The notes under the pieces: model-generated
The model's input: the letters and a program-made list of their open reading frames with translations, nothing else
Told to the model about the DNA's origin: nothing
The model's database searches: none
Shown: piece after piece, positions 44,535 to 53,587 of the stretch
Layout: every line of letters starts with the position of its first letter
Position numbering within the stretch: position 1 is the first letter of the stretch
Position numbers and translations under genes: made by a program
DNA from: Phycisphaerales bacterium AB-hyl4
GTDB lineage: Bacteria; Planctomycetota; Phycisphaerae; Phycisphaerales; Phycisphaeraceae
Length of the DNA stretch: 64,000 bases
Assembly (NCBI GenBank): GCA_041821185.1
Contig: JBGUBD010000003.1
Coordinates: forward strand, 434,001 to 498,000
Direction of reading: 5' to 3'

Positions 44535-45575
44535 ATTCAACCGCTCGCCTCGCTTTACACGTTGGCGCAACAGACCGACCCTGTCACGATGGTGCTGATC
44601 GCCGTGTTGATCATCGCAGCACTGATCGCACTGGTCGTGCTGATGTTCGTCATTCAGTACTTCAACCTCTGGTTCCAGGCAGTGCTCTCCAAGGCCCCGG
44701 TGGGCTTTCTGGACATCATCGGCATGCGGTTTCGGCGGGTTGATGCGCGAACCATCGTGCTCTCGCGCATTCGCGCGCTGAAGGCCGGGCTCAATGTGAC
44801 CACCAACCAGCTTGAGACGCACTACCTCGCCGGCGGCAATGTGCCCCGCGTGGTCAACGCGTTGATCGCCGCTGACCGTGCGAAGATTGAACTGCCGTGG
44901 GACACCGCGTGCGCCATCGACCTCGCCGGCCGCGACATTCTCGACGCCGTGCAAACCAGCGTGAACCCCAAGGTCATCGACTGCCCCAGCGCCAGCAGCG
45001 GCAAGACGACGATTGACGGCGTGGCGCAGGACGGCATTCAGATCAAGGCCCGCGCCCGCGTGACCGTGCGAGCCAACATCGCCCGTCTGATCGGTGGTGC
45101 GACGGAAGAAACCATCATCGCCCGCGTTGGTGAAGGCATCGTCACCACCATCGGCTCGGCGGCCAGCCACAAGGCGGTGCTGGAGAACCCGGACGGCATT
45201 TCAAAGACGGTGCTGGATCGCGGTCTTGATTCAGGCACTGCGTTTGAGATTCTCTCCGTCGACATCGCCGACATCGACGTGGGTGAAAACATCGGCGCGA
45301 AGATCCAGGGCGACCAGGCCGAGGCCGACAAGCACCGCTTCCAGGCCGAGGCGGAAAAGCGTCGCGCGATGGCTGTCGCGCAAGAGCAGGAGTATTCCGC
45401 ACAGGTGCAGCAGAACCGGGCACTGGTCGTGCTTGCCGAGGCGGAAGTGCCCAAGGCGATGGCCGAAGCGTTCCGCCAGGGCAACCTCGGCATCATGGAC
45501 TACTACCGCATGCGGAACATCCAGTCCGACACGTCGATGCGCGACTCGATCGCTGACGACGAAGGCAAGCAGTAG
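44535..45575 (+). CDS. floA: Flotillin-like protein FloA
   Basis: About 337-346 aa. An N-terminal membrane segment ([21 protein letters not shown]) is followed by [68 protein letters not shown] and a C-terminal coiled coil rich in Glu/Ala/Gln ([23 protein letters not shown]). This is the FloA/SFLP family, membrane-domain scaffold proteins. A strong AAGGAG (44523-44528) has no ATG/GTG/TTG at normal distance; the in-frame ATT at 44535 gives ideal spacing, and the in-frame TTG at 44562 lies 33 nt away. I chose the ATT with caution. No NfeD partner gene is seen beside it. A 20-bp perfect palindrome follows the stop. Confidence 0.85.
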   Translation: MQPLASLYTLAQQTDPVTMVLIAVLIIAALIALVVLMFVIQYFNLWFQAVLSKAPVGFLDIIGMRFRRVDARTIVLSRIRALKAGLNVTTNQLETHYLAGGNVPRVVNALIAADRAKIELPWDTACAIDLAGRDILDAVQTSVNPKVIDCPSASSGKTTIDGVAQDGIQIKARARVTVRANIARLIGGATEETIIARVGEGIVTTIGSAASHKAVLENPDGISKTVLDRGLDSGTAFEILSVDIADIDVGENIGAKIQGDQAEADKHRFQAEAEKRRAMAVAQEQEYSAQVQQNRALVVLAEAEVPKAMAEAFRQGNLGIMDYYRMRNIQSDTSMRDSIADDEGKQ

Positions 45576-45598
45576 GAAAGACATGACAAGGTGAGGGG

Positions 45599-45664
45599 GT
45601 GACAGGGTGACAAGGTGATGAAGCCTTGCTACCCGCTCACCCTGTCACCTTGTCACCCTGTCAC
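45599..45664. repeat. Perfect 20-bp inverted repeat with internal GGTGACA words
   Basis: Arms 45599-45618 and 45645-45664 are exact reverse complements (GTGACAGGGTGACAAGGTGA); the arms themselves are built from repeated GTGACA/AGGTGA words. It lies between convergent genes floA and the epimerase-like gene and may terminate both. Similar architecture occurs at 54979-55036 and 55998-56068. Confidence 0.7.
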
Positions 45665-45731
45665 AACTCACGCCCCGCGCCCGACGAGCATAGGACGCGG
45701 CACGCGGTTGGTTTCATAAGGGCCGTTTCAC

Positions 45732-46823
45732 TTACGCAATCGGTTGGACGTCAACGCCCAGCAGCATTCGGCCGGCCTGCCGGACAAGCCCCTCGGCGCC
45801 GGCGATCACGTGCGTGACACATGAGCCGGTGCGCAACGCCGGGCCCGCGCCGACGACGATGGCGGGATCGTGATATTCCATTTCGCCGAAGCAATGGCCG
45901 GGGCCTTCGCCGGTGGCGGTGCCATCGTCGTTGTAGGCTTGCAAGGCGTCGCCGCCGAAGGTGTCATCGGTCATGCGCGGCATGTCGACGTAGGCTTCGC
46001 CCGGCTGCGGGAGGAAGACGCGGACGATCAGCGACGCCTGGCCGTCGGGCAGGGCACGGTAGTAACCCATGCGGCCGTTGGTGTGTTCAGCACGCAGGCC
46101 CATCTTGATACGACGTCGGCTGTCGATGAGGAACCGAACGCAGTGCGGATCGACCTGCACATGCTTGTCGCCGAACGGGTCGTAGTAGCTGCGCGGTTGG
46201 CCCTGCACGGGCATGACGGTCGGGCAGATGAGTGTGCCGGTGGGCGGTAGCTGGAGGATGTCCCACGCGCCGGCGACGGCTTCGGGGTCGCCTTCGATCA
46301 GTGACAGGTCGTTGCGGATGGCGAAGCTGGCGCAGGCGAGCGAGTCGGGCAGGCCGTGGGGGCGATCGATGATGGTGATTTCGCGCGAGAGGTTCAGCGA
46401 GACAGACCGCTCGCTGCGATGGTCGGTCAGGGCCATCGTCGTACCGAGCACGACGTGGTCATCGCCCTCTTCGATGGGGCCCCACTCGGAGGGGTCCATG
46501 CGTGTGGGAAGTTGGTACGTGCCCTGCGGATCGGTGCGGGCGGCTTCGAGGTCGGGCCACATGTAGCCGTTTTCGGGCGCGATCCAGATCCGGTCGCCGC
46601 CGATGAGTCCGCCGGCTTCGTGCAGGGGCGTGCCGGCGTCGCTGGCGTCTTCGAGTCGGGGGTTATGCCAGAAGAGGTTTTCATCGACACCGGGCAGTGT
46701 GCAGCCGAGCACGCGTGCACCGTGGTCGAGCACGATGATCTGCCCGCTGCCCGCGGTGAAGGTTCGTGGTTCGTGGCCGTTGTCGGCAAGCGAAGCGGCG
46801 AGGCGATTCAACCAGTCGGCCAT
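45732..46823 (-). CDS. Aldose-epimerase-like protein (DUF6786-type?)
   Basis: 363 aa from the ATG at 46823, with AGGGAG upstream. The protein looks beta-rich and cytosolic: IIVLDHGARVLGCTLPGVDENLFWHNP, LIGGDRIWIAPENGYMW, DSLACASFAIRNDLSLI, GAWDILQLPPTGTLICPT, KMGLRAEHTNGRMGYYR and GPGHCFGEMEYHDPAIV. The GGDRIWIAPE and FGEMEYH blocks resemble galactose-mutarotase-fold proteins; I believe it belongs to the planctomycete DUF6786 group but cannot confirm this. It may anomerise or epimerise a sugar; function unknown. No signal peptide. It is single on the minus strand, converging with floA. Confidence 0.6.
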   Translation of the reverse strand: MADWLNRLAASLADNGHEPRTFTAGSGQIIVLDHGARVLGCTLPGVDENLFWHNPRLEDASDAGTPLHEAGGLIGGDRIWIAPENGYMWPDLEAARTDPQGTYQLPTRMDPSEWGPIEEGDDHVVLGTTMALTDHRSERSVSLNLSREITIIDRPHGLPDSLACASFAIRNDLSLIEGDPEAVAGAWDILQLPPTGTLICPTVMPVQGQPRSYYDPFGDKHVQVDPHCVRFLIDSRRRIKMGLRAEHTNGRMGYYRALPDGQASLIVRVFLPQPGEAYVDMPRMTDDTFGGDALQAYNDDGTATGEGPGHCFGEMEYHDPAIVVGAGPALRTGSCVTHVIAGAEGLVRQAGRMLLGVDVQPIA

Positions 46824-46966
46824 GATGGGCTCCCTCATTTATTTAATCGTTGCGAGTGGCGACCACGGTACGGCAACGGATGAGCGGTCACAAATCGCCC
46901 ACCGACCAAATCTCCGAAAAGGTGGGCCGGGCCTGATCGGGCCGATATGATTAGGTAGACGGTTTT

Positions 46967-48946
46967 ATGCTGAAGTTTGAGCTGGGAGAACGCGAGATGC
47001 ATGCGATCGACAAGGCCCTCGGACGAGCCCGGCTACGCCTGCTGCTTTGCCGAGCAGTGTGGTGGCTGGGTGTGCTGACGCTGGCGGGACTGGCGGCGGC
47101 GGCGGCGCTGCTGCTGGCCGAACGGCTGTTCCTCGCGCCGATTGCATGGTGGGCCTATGCGATAGTGGCGGGCGTGGTGGTGTTGGCGACGCCCGTGCTG
47201 GCGTGGCGAGGGTTACCGGGGCAGGCGCAGGTGGCGGAGTTGCTCGACGATCGGCTTCATCTGAAGGATCGGCTGAGCACGGCGTTGTACGTGCGTGCGA
47301 TGGCGGACCAGCCGTTCGCCCGGCAGGTGATGGTGGATGCGGAACAGGCGGCGGATCGGCTGTCGGTGCGTGAGGCGTTGCCCGTGCGAGGCGGTCGGGC
47401 GTGGAACTGGACGCCGGTGGGGGTGGCGGTGTTCGGACTGCTTGCGTTGCTCGTGCCCGCGGAGGTGGACGTGCTCGGGTTGAATCAGCGTCAGGCACAG
47501 CAGGCCGCCGACGACGCGCAGGCCGACGAAGCTCAGCAGCGGATCGTCGAGGCAAGCGCTCACATGCCTGACCCGAGTCGGATGACCGACGAGGCGGAGG
47601 CGGCCCGCGCGGAAGACCTGCTCAATCAACTTGCAGAGCTATCGCAGCGCGATCTGCGCAACCCTGACATCCGCCGGGATGCGCAAGCGCAGTTGTCGCG
47701 GTTGCAGGACCGAATCGCGAGCGAGCGCGAGCAGCAGGAGCGGACGTTGCGGACGATGCGCAACGCGATGAGCCGTATCGATCCGGGGCAGTCGGGCCCG
47801 GCGAACCGCTTTGCCGACGCACTGCGTCGCGGTGAGTTTGCCAGCGCCCAGCGTGAGTTGGATGAGCTTTCGCGCGCGGTGCGTGAAGGCTCGCTTTCCG
47901 AAAGTGAGCAGCAGGCGTTGCAGCAGCAGCTACGGAACATGTCGGACCAGCTTGAGCAGTCCGCCGAGCAGCATCGCCAGCGGCAGGAACAGACGCAGGA
48001 GCAGATGCGTGAGCAGTTGCGCGAGCAAGGCCTGAGCGATGAGCAGATTGACGATTTGCAACAGCAGAACTTCGACCAGCAGGCCGTCGAGGATGCGCTG
48101 CGTGAAGAATACGAACAGCAGGACATGGACCGCGAGCAGGCGCAGCAGCAGGCCCGCGAGCAAGCCGAACGGACGCAGCAGCAACAGCAACAATCACAGC
48201 AGGACAGCCAGGCCGGTGAGATGTGCGACGGTCTTGGCGGTTCGATGAGCCAGATGGCCGACGCGCTCGACCCGCAGGGGCAGCAGCAGGGTCAACAGGG
48301 ACAAGACGGCCAACAGCAACAAGCCCAGCAGGGAGAGGACGGCCAGCCGCAGCAAGGTCAGCAGCAGGCTCAAAACGGCCAGCAGGCGCAAGACGGCGGG
48401 CAGGGGCAAAGCGGTCAGCAAGGCCAGGGCTTCGACCAAGGCTCGTGGCAAGGCCAACAGCAACTGGACCAGATTTCGCAGATGCAGCAGGCGCTGAAGG
48501 ACATGGGCGTCAGCGAGCAGCAATTGCAGGATGCGATGCAACAACTTTCGCAACAGCAGCAACAGGAAGGCGACGACGGCGGGGGCGGTCAGCAACAAGA
48601 TCAATCGCAACAACAGCAGGCAGGCGTCGGCGAAGGCGCGGGCTCGGGGTCGGCCGGCCCGCCGTTGGGAGAAGAAAGGCGGATCGGCGAGTACCAAACG
48701 CAAGCACGCGACCGCTCACGCGACGGCCAGGGGCGGATCATCGCGTCGTGGCATGAGGAAGGTGAGATGACTGCCGACGCGCCGACAATCGAATACGACC
48801 AGGCGGTGAGCGAAGCGCGCAGTGATGCCGAGCGAGCGGTCAGCGAAGACCGCGTGCCGCGCCGCTACCACGGCGCGATCCGCGAATACTTCAAGCAACT
48901 GCCCGAGTCGGCGGATGAAACGCGACGAGCGCCGGCCACACCTTGA
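46967..48946 (+). CDS. Membrane protein with Gln-rich low-complexity coiled-coil region
   Basis: 659 aa. Two hydrophobic segments near residues 33-52 (GVLTLAGLAAAAALLLAE) and 57-77, and a third near 147-165 (VGVAVFGLLALLVPAEVD), so the rest is probably on one side. From about residue 200 the protein is charged coiled coil; residues about 300-580 are very rich in Gln (QQQGQQGQDGQQQQAQQGE-like runs), with CAG/CAA repeats in the DNA. The C-terminus is charged. It is like the DUF4175-type partners of MoxR/VWA clusters in planctomycetes. A second start at 46997 with GGGAG upstream is possible. It precedes the VWA and MoxR genes, so a role in that membrane complex is likely. Confidence 0.6.
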   Translation: MLKFELGEREMHAIDKALGRARLRLLLCRAVWWLGVLTLAGLAAAAALLLAERLFLAPIAWWAYAIVAGVVVLATPVLAWRGLPGQAQVAELLDDRLHLKDRLSTALYVRAMADQPFARQVMVDAEQAADRLSVREALPVRGGRAWNWTPVGVAVFGLLALLVPAEVDVLGLNQRQAQQAADDAQADEAQQRIVEASAHMPDPSRMTDEAEAARAEDLLNQLAELSQRDLRNPDIRRDAQAQLSRLQDRIASEREQQERTLRTMRNAMSRIDPGQSGPANRFADALRRGEFASAQRELDELSRAVREGSLSESEQQALQQQLRNMSDQLEQSAEQHRQRQEQTQEQMREQLREQGLSDEQIDDLQQQNFDQQAVEDALREEYEQQDMDREQAQQQAREQAERTQQQQQQSQQDSQAGEMCDGLGGSMSQMADALDPQGQQQGQQGQDGQQQQAQQGEDGQPQQGQQQAQNGQQAQDGGQGQSGQQGQGFDQGSWQGQQQLDQISQMQQALKDMGVSEQQLQDAMQQLSQQQQQEGDDGGGGQQQDQSQQQQAGVGEGAGSGSAGPPLGEERRIGEYQTQARDRSRDGQGRIIASWHEEGEMTADAPTIEYDQAVSEARSDAERAVSEDRVPRRYHGAIREYFKQLPESADETRRAPATP

Positions 48947-49004
48947 TGAGAATCAGTTACAGGCCGACACGAACTGATTCGCATCGAACGATGAACCATC
49001 AACC

Positions 49005-52000
49005 TTGCTGAATTTTCGGTTTGATCAACCTGAACTGCTCTGGCTGCTGCTGTTGGCAGTGCCGATCGTGTGGCTGGGCAGGCGGAGCCTGGCATCGCTG
49101 GACCCGACGCGCCGCTGGACGGCGGTGGGGCTGCGGCTGGCGGTGCTGGCTGTGCTGGTGTTCATGCTGGCAGGGCTTCAACTCGAACGCCGACACAGCG
49201 ACCTGACCGTGATGGCGGTGGTCGATCAGAGCGAGTCGGTTCGGCGGTTCGCTCAGCCGCCCACGCCGGCGCAGCGGCCCGGCCCCACCGCCGAGCAACA
49301 TCACACGATCGAACAGTGGCAGCAACAATGGCTTTACCAGGCAACGCGCGGCCGACGACAGGACGACCGCTTCGGCATGATCACCTACGACGGTCGCCCC
49401 ACCGTGCGGTCGCTGCCGAGCCCGGTCGTCAACATCACACCGGGCACGATCGATCAGCCCGTCGAGGGCACGGACGCCGCGGCCGGCCTGCGGACGGCGC
49501 TGGCGCTGTTCCCGGGCGATACCGGCCAGCGCATGCTCTGGGTGAGCGATGGCAATGATGGCACGATCGATGCCACCGGGCGCGTCGACGGCTCGGCAGT
49601 GCTCGACGCGGCACGCGAAGCCGCGGCGGCGGGCATTGCCATCGACGTCGTGCCACTGAGCTACCGCCTCGATCGCGAAGTGATGGTCGAAGGCATCTAC
49701 GCCCCCACCGAGGTGCGCGAAGGGCAGACGGTGGCTTTGCGCGTCGTATTGCGTTCCACGCATCGCGCTCGCGGCACGCTGCACCTGCTCCACGATGACG
49801 AGCCGGTCAATCTCAACCCCGAAGGCAATCGTATGGGAGTGCCCATCACACCCGACGACTGGACCGCCGAGGGCGATGACGGTGATGCTGTCGACGATAC
49901 GGGCACGTCGAATGGCGCATCGCAGCCCGGCCGATACGTCGCCGTGACAAACGTGGAAATTCCGCTGCACTACGCAGGCGTGAGCCGATTCGAAGCGGTG
50001 TTCGACCCGGCATCGGGGCATGATCAGATCACGGCCAACAATCGCGCCGAGGCGTTCACCCTCGTCGCGGGCGAAGGGCGTGTGCTGTTCGTGGACAACG
50101 TCGGCGGCGACAGCGGCACGGTGCTGCCGCGAGCGTTGCAAAGCCGGGGTATTTTGCTCGACATCGTCACACCGCGCAGCCTGCCGACAAGGTTGACGCA
50201 GCTTCAGCGGTATGACGGCATCGTGTTGCAGAACGTGCCCGCTGACCTGTTCACCACACCGCAGCATCGCATGCTCGCCGAGTACGTGCACGACCTCGGC
50301 GGCGGGCTGGTCATGGTCGGCGGGCCGGAGAGTTTCGGCGCAGGCGGCTGGGCGAACACGCACGTCGACCGCGTGCTGCCGGTCGAGTCGCAGATCCCCA
50401 GCCAGCGTGTCATGCCCTCCGGGGCGCTGGTGCTGGTGATCGACCGTTCCGGGTCGATGAGCGCCAATGTCGCCGGCACGCGCTACAACCGTCAGGAGAT
50501 CGCCAACGAAGCGGCGGTGCTCGCGCTGCAGGCGCTGTTCCCGCAAGACCTCATCGGCGTGGTTGTGTTTGATCGCCAGGCCGACTGGGTGGTCGACGTC
50601 CAACCCGCCAGCGATCAGCAGCGCATCGCCAGCCGTATCCGCTCCATCCAGCCGCGCGGCGGCACGCACATCTACCCCGGCCTCGTCGAAGCGACCAACG
50701 CCCTTCGGCAGCTCAGCCCCCAGGACGCCGCTGTCCGCCACATCGTCCTGCTGACCGACGGCATGGACAACCCCGGCCTGCAAAGCGACTACCCCGGCGT
50801 CGTCCGAGACATGCTCGACAACGACATCAGCCTCACCACCGTCGGCATCGGTGAAGCCAGCGAAATCGACGGCGCCCTGCTCGAAGACCTCGCCAACCGC
50901 GGCGGCGGTGAGTTTTACCACGTCACCAACCCGGCCGACCTGCCGCAGATCTTCATCAAAGAAGCCCGCACCATCCGCCAGAACCTCGTCAAGGAACAAA
51001 CCTTCACGCCGCAGTTGCAGAACACCGGCTCGCCCATCATGGCCAACGTCACCGGCGTACCGGAACTGCATGGCCTCGTGCTCACCGGTGAAAAAGACGA
51101 CCCGCGCGTTGTCACCCCCATCCTCGGCCCCGACGGCGAGCCGGTCTTTGCCCACTGGCAGGTCGGCCTCGGCCGGGCGGCTGCGTTTACCTCCGACGCC
51201 ACCAACCGCTGGGCGACCCCCTGGCTGCAATGGGACGGCTACGCCGACTTCTGGGCACGCACCATGCGCTACATCGCCCGCCCCTCCGTCACCCAGGAGG
51301 CCGACCTCGTCACCAGCATCCGCGGCCAGTCGCTGAACGTCCGCCTCGACCTCGGTAGCGACATCCTCACATTGAACAACGGTGATGCTGACGGTGAACA
51401 ACCCCGTGTCTTTGGAACCATCCTCCGCCCCGATGGCACGACCGAAACCATCGACCTCCAGCAAACGGGGCCGGGCATTTTTGAAGCCACCGCCGCAGCC
51501 GACGTGACCGGCAGCTATATCGTCTCACTTACCGCGCCCGGGCCCGACGGCGAACGCAGAAGCGTCTACGGCGGGGCGAATCGACCGCCCGGCGGCGAGT
51601 TGCGGCGCTTCGAGTCCAATACCGCCCTGCTGCAACAAGTCGCCGAACTCACCGGCGGCCGTGTGTTCGATCCCGCCGACGCCGAGGCCGCCAATCTCTT
51701 CGAGCGGACGTTCGAATTCGAGTCGCGTTCCATCCGTCCGCTATGGCGTGTGCTGCTGGTCTGGTTGATCGTGCTGTTTCTGCTGGACGTCGCCTGCCGA
51801 CGCATCGCCTGGGACCTGCCCGCCATCTGGGGCTGGACCCGCACGCGCGCCGACGCCATGCTGGGCCTGTTTCAGGCGCGTGACGATCAACAGACCGAAG
51901 CCACCCTCGCAACCCTCAAGCACCGCCGCGCCGCCGCCACGCAAGGCCGTGCCGCTTCCAGCGAAGGCGACGCTGCTTCAGCAGCGCCGCCCGCCCCCGC

Positions 52001-52217
52001 ACGCAAACGTAAATTCGAGGCCGACCCGAATGCAAAACCTGCCGCCGATTTGCACGAATCCGTCGGCGGCGCAACCGACCAGCCCACCCCCGGCGCCAGC
52101 CAGATGGCCCGCGAGCAGGCCGACCGCGAACAGGCCGACGCGGACGCCCACGACACCACCAACCGCCTGCTCGCCGCGAAACGTCGGGCTCGACAGAACG
52201 CCGACCGTAACCGTTGA
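49005..52217 (+). CDS. Large VWA-domain membrane protein (BatA/aerotolerance-type)
   Basis: 1070 aa from a TTG at 49005 (MLNFRFDQPELLWLLLLAVP), the typical Bat-like N-terminus. Hydrophobic helices occur at about 10-27, 41-58 and near 905-925 (VWLIVLFLLDVACRR). A central VWA domain begins near residue 475: VLVIDRSGSMS (MIDAS DxSxS), LQALFPQDLIGVVVFD, VLLTDGMDNP, and is preceded by a CARDB-like beta region. A DUF1355-type glutamine-amidotransferase-like segment sits before it (VLFVDNVGGDSG, GGGLVMVGGPESFGAGGW). The C-terminal tail is acidic/basic and Ala-rich. It follows the Gln-rich membrane protein by 58 nt and overlaps by 4 nt with a longer reading of MoxR. MoxR ATPase and VWA proteins work together in chaperone-like complexes at the membrane. 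Confidence 0.8.
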   Translation: MLNFRFDQPELLWLLLLAVPIVWLGRRSLASLDPTRRWTAVGLRLAVLAVLVFMLAGLQLERRHSDLTVMAVVDQSESVRRFAQPPTPAQRPGPTAEQHHTIEQWQQQWLYQATRGRRQDDRFGMITYDGRPTVRSLPSPVVNITPGTIDQPVEGTDAAAGLRTALALFPGDTGQRMLWVSDGNDGTIDATGRVDGSAVLDAAREAAAAGIAIDVVPLSYRLDREVMVEGIYAPTEVREGQTVALRVVLRSTHRARGTLHLLHDDEPVNLNPEGNRMGVPITPDDWTAEGDDGDAVDDTGTSNGASQPGRYVAVTNVEIPLHYAGVSRFEAVFDPASGHDQITANNRAEAFTLVAGEGRVLFVDNVGGDSGTVLPRALQSRGILLDIVTPRSLPTRLTQLQRYDGIVLQNVPADLFTTPQHRMLAEYVHDLGGGLVMVGGPESFGAGGWANTHVDRVLPVESQIPSQRVMPSGALVLVIDRSGSMSANVAGTRYNRQEIANEAAVLALQALFPQDLIGVVVFDRQADWVVDVQPASDQQRIASRIRSIQPRGGTHIYPGLVEATNALRQLSPQDAAVRHIVLLTDGMDNPGLQSDYPGVVRDMLDNDISLTTVGIGEASEIDGALLEDLANRGGGEFYHVTNPADLPQIFIKEARTIRQNLVKEQTFTPQLQNTGSPIMANVTGVPELHGLVLTGEKDDPRVVTPILGPDGEPVFAHWQVGLGRAAAFTSDATNRWATPWLQWDGYADFWARTMRYIARPSVTQEADLVTSIRGQSLNVRLDLGSDILTLNNGDADGEQPRVFGTILRPDGTTETIDLQQTGPGIFEATAAADVTGSYIVSLTAPGPDGERRSVYGGANRPPGGELRRFESNTALLQQVAELTGGRVFDPADAEAANLFERTFEFESRSIRPLWRVLLVWLIVLFLLDVACRRIAWDLPAIWGWTRTRADAMLGLFQARDDQQTEATLATLKHRRAAATQGRAASSEGDAASAAPPAPARKRKFEADPNAKPAADLHESVGGATDQPTPGASQMAREQADREQADADAHDTTNRLLAAKRRARQNADRNR

Positions 52218-52246
52218 CTGACTTACATTCTCAGACAGGATCACCC

Positions 52247-53278
52247 ATGTCCGAACTTAACGAACAACAGATCCTCGAACAGGCCGAGCACTTCCGCCGC
52301 GACTACAAGGCCGTCCGCGATCAGATCGGCAAGATGATCGTCGGCCACGACGAAATCGTCGACGGCGTGCTCACCTGCCTCTTCGTCGGCGGCCACGCCC
52401 TACTCGAAGGCGTGCCCGGCCTCGGCAAAACGCTGCTCATCCGCTCGCTCAGCGAAGCGCTGTCGCTGCGGTTCAACCGTGTGCAGTTCACGCCCGACCT
52501 GATGCCCGCCGACATCACGGGCACGACGATTGTCGTCGAGGCGCGTAATGATGACGGCACGGTCAGCCGACAGTTCCAGTTCCAGAAGGGCCCGATCTTC
52601 GCCCAGATCGTGCTCGCCGACGAAATCAACCGCGCAACGCCCAAGACGCAGTCCGCCATGCTCGAAGCGATGCAGGAAAAGTCCGTCACCGTGGCGGGCA
52701 CGACGTACAAGATGGACCCGCCCTTCTTCGTCATGGCCACGCAGAACCCGCTGGAGCAGGAAGGCACGTATCCGCTGCCTGAAGCGCAGCTCGACCGCTT
52801 CTTCTTCAAGCTCGATGTAGGCTACTCATCGCGCGAAGAGTTGCATGAGATCATGAACCGCACCACGCGAGCCGACCACCCCAACATCGAGCCCGTGCTG
52901 GATGCTGCCAAGATCCTCGGCTACCAGAAGGTGATCCGCCAGGTCATCATCGCGCCACACGTGCAGGACTATGCGATCCGAGCCGTGCTCGCGACCCACC
53001 CGGAGAACGCTGAGTTCGCCGGGGCGTTGACAAAACAGTTCGTCCGCGTCGGCGGCTCCCCCCGCGCGGCCCAGTCGCTGGTGCTCGGCGGCAAGGTGCG
53101 TGCGCTACTCGATAACCGGGCACATGTGAGCATCGACGACGTGCGAGCCGTGCTGCTGCCCGCGCTGCGTCACCGTTTGCTGTTGAACTTTGAAGGGCAA
53201 GCCGAGGGCGTCACGCCGGACATGGTGCTGAACGACATCGTCGACCACCTGCCCGCCGAGGCCACGGCGAAGGTGTGA
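52247..53278 (+). CDS. MoxR family AAA ATPase
   Basis: 343 aa from the ATG at 52247 (ACAGGA upstream). Walker A GVPGLGKT near residue 60, PADITGTT, Walker B VLADEINRA, sensor 1 MATQNPLEQEGTYPLPEAQ, then LDRFFFKLDVGY and the C-terminal helical lid SPRAAQSLVLGGKV. MoxR proteins remodel VWA-containing partners, which fits the VWA gene 30 nt upstream and the DUF58 gene downstream. The frame could also begin at 52214, overlapping the VWA stop, but the ATG has the better ribosome-binding site. Confidence 0.9.
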   Translation: MSELNEQQILEQAEHFRRDYKAVRDQIGKMIVGHDEIVDGVLTCLFVGGHALLEGVPGLGKTLLIRSLSEALSLRFNRVQFTPDLMPADITGTTIVVEARNDDGTVSRQFQFQKGPIFAQIVLADEINRATPKTQSAMLEAMQEKSVTVAGTTYKMDPPFFVMATQNPLEQEGTYPLPEAQLDRFFFKLDVGYSSREELHEIMNRTTRADHPNIEPVLDAAKILGYQKVIRQVIIAPHVQDYAIRAVLATHPENAEFAGALTKQFVRVGGSPRAAQSLVLGGKVRALLDNRAHVSIDDVRAVLLPALRHRLLLNFEGQAEGVTPDMVLNDIVDHLPAEATAKV

Positions 53279-53294
53279 GAGGAGCCCCGAGCGC

Positions 53295-53522
53295 ATGAAC
53301 GATCACCAACCGATGGGTGAAGTGGAAAAGCGCCGCACAGAAGTTCGGCCCTTCTTTCGGCTGCTATGCCTGCCGATCGTGCTGATCGCTCCCTTCAGTT
53401 TGGCTGTGTTGGTCTACATGGAAGGGTCAATGTTTTTGATTGGTGCGTCAACATTGGTGCTGTTTTTTGCGGGCTTCGGGTGGATCATGCTTTACGGCAC
53501 ACGGCCGCGCTGGTGGACTTGA
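53295..53522 (+). CDS. Small two-helix membrane protein
   Basis: 75 aa with two hydrophobic stretches: LLCLPIVLIAPFSLAVLVY (about 23-41) and MFLIGASTLVLFFAGFGWIML (about 46-66), ending TRPRWWT. GAGAGGAG is present upstream, though 12 nt from the ATG. It starts 17 nt after the MoxR stop and belongs to the same cluster. No family recognised. It could be a subunit of the MoxR/DUF58 membrane complex; small size makes this tentative. Confidence 0.55.
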   Translation: MNDHQPMGEVEKRRTEVRPFFRLLCLPIVLIAPFSLAVLVYMEGSMFLIGASTLVLFFAGFGWIMLYGTRPRWWT

Positions 53523-53544
53523 ACGGGAAAGGCCCACGAGTTTT

Positions 53545-53587
53545 CGATGAACCGCGAAGGCGCGAAGAAACGAAGGGAGCGAAGGGG
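53545..53587. repeat. Left inverted repeat framing the GxxExxY gene
   Basis: 43 nt beginning CGATGAACCGCGAAGG and ending GCGAAGGGG. The reverse complement of 53994-54037 matches it imperfectly with a conserved ACCGCGAAGG block and GCGAAGGGG end. Its GGAG/AAGGGG end lies next to the start codon of the inside gene and may serve as its ribosome-binding site. Confidence 0.65.

Noticed and set aside
48100..48620. CAG/CAA-rich stretch as a possible repeat array
   Set aside because: The reading frame is kept throughout, so it is low-complexity coding DNA; no spacer-repeat periodicity of a CRISPR.
48999..51464. 821-codon open frame on the minus strand
   Set aside because: It is antisense to the VWA gene, which has a clear MIDAS domain and cluster context; the antisense product has no recognisable fold. 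High GC with strong third-position bias commonly opens such frames.
53366..53587. Upstream extension of the GxxExxY frame
   Set aside because: It overlaps the small membrane protein gene and the left inverted repeat; the family starts near the motif and 53588 has the ribosome-binding signal.
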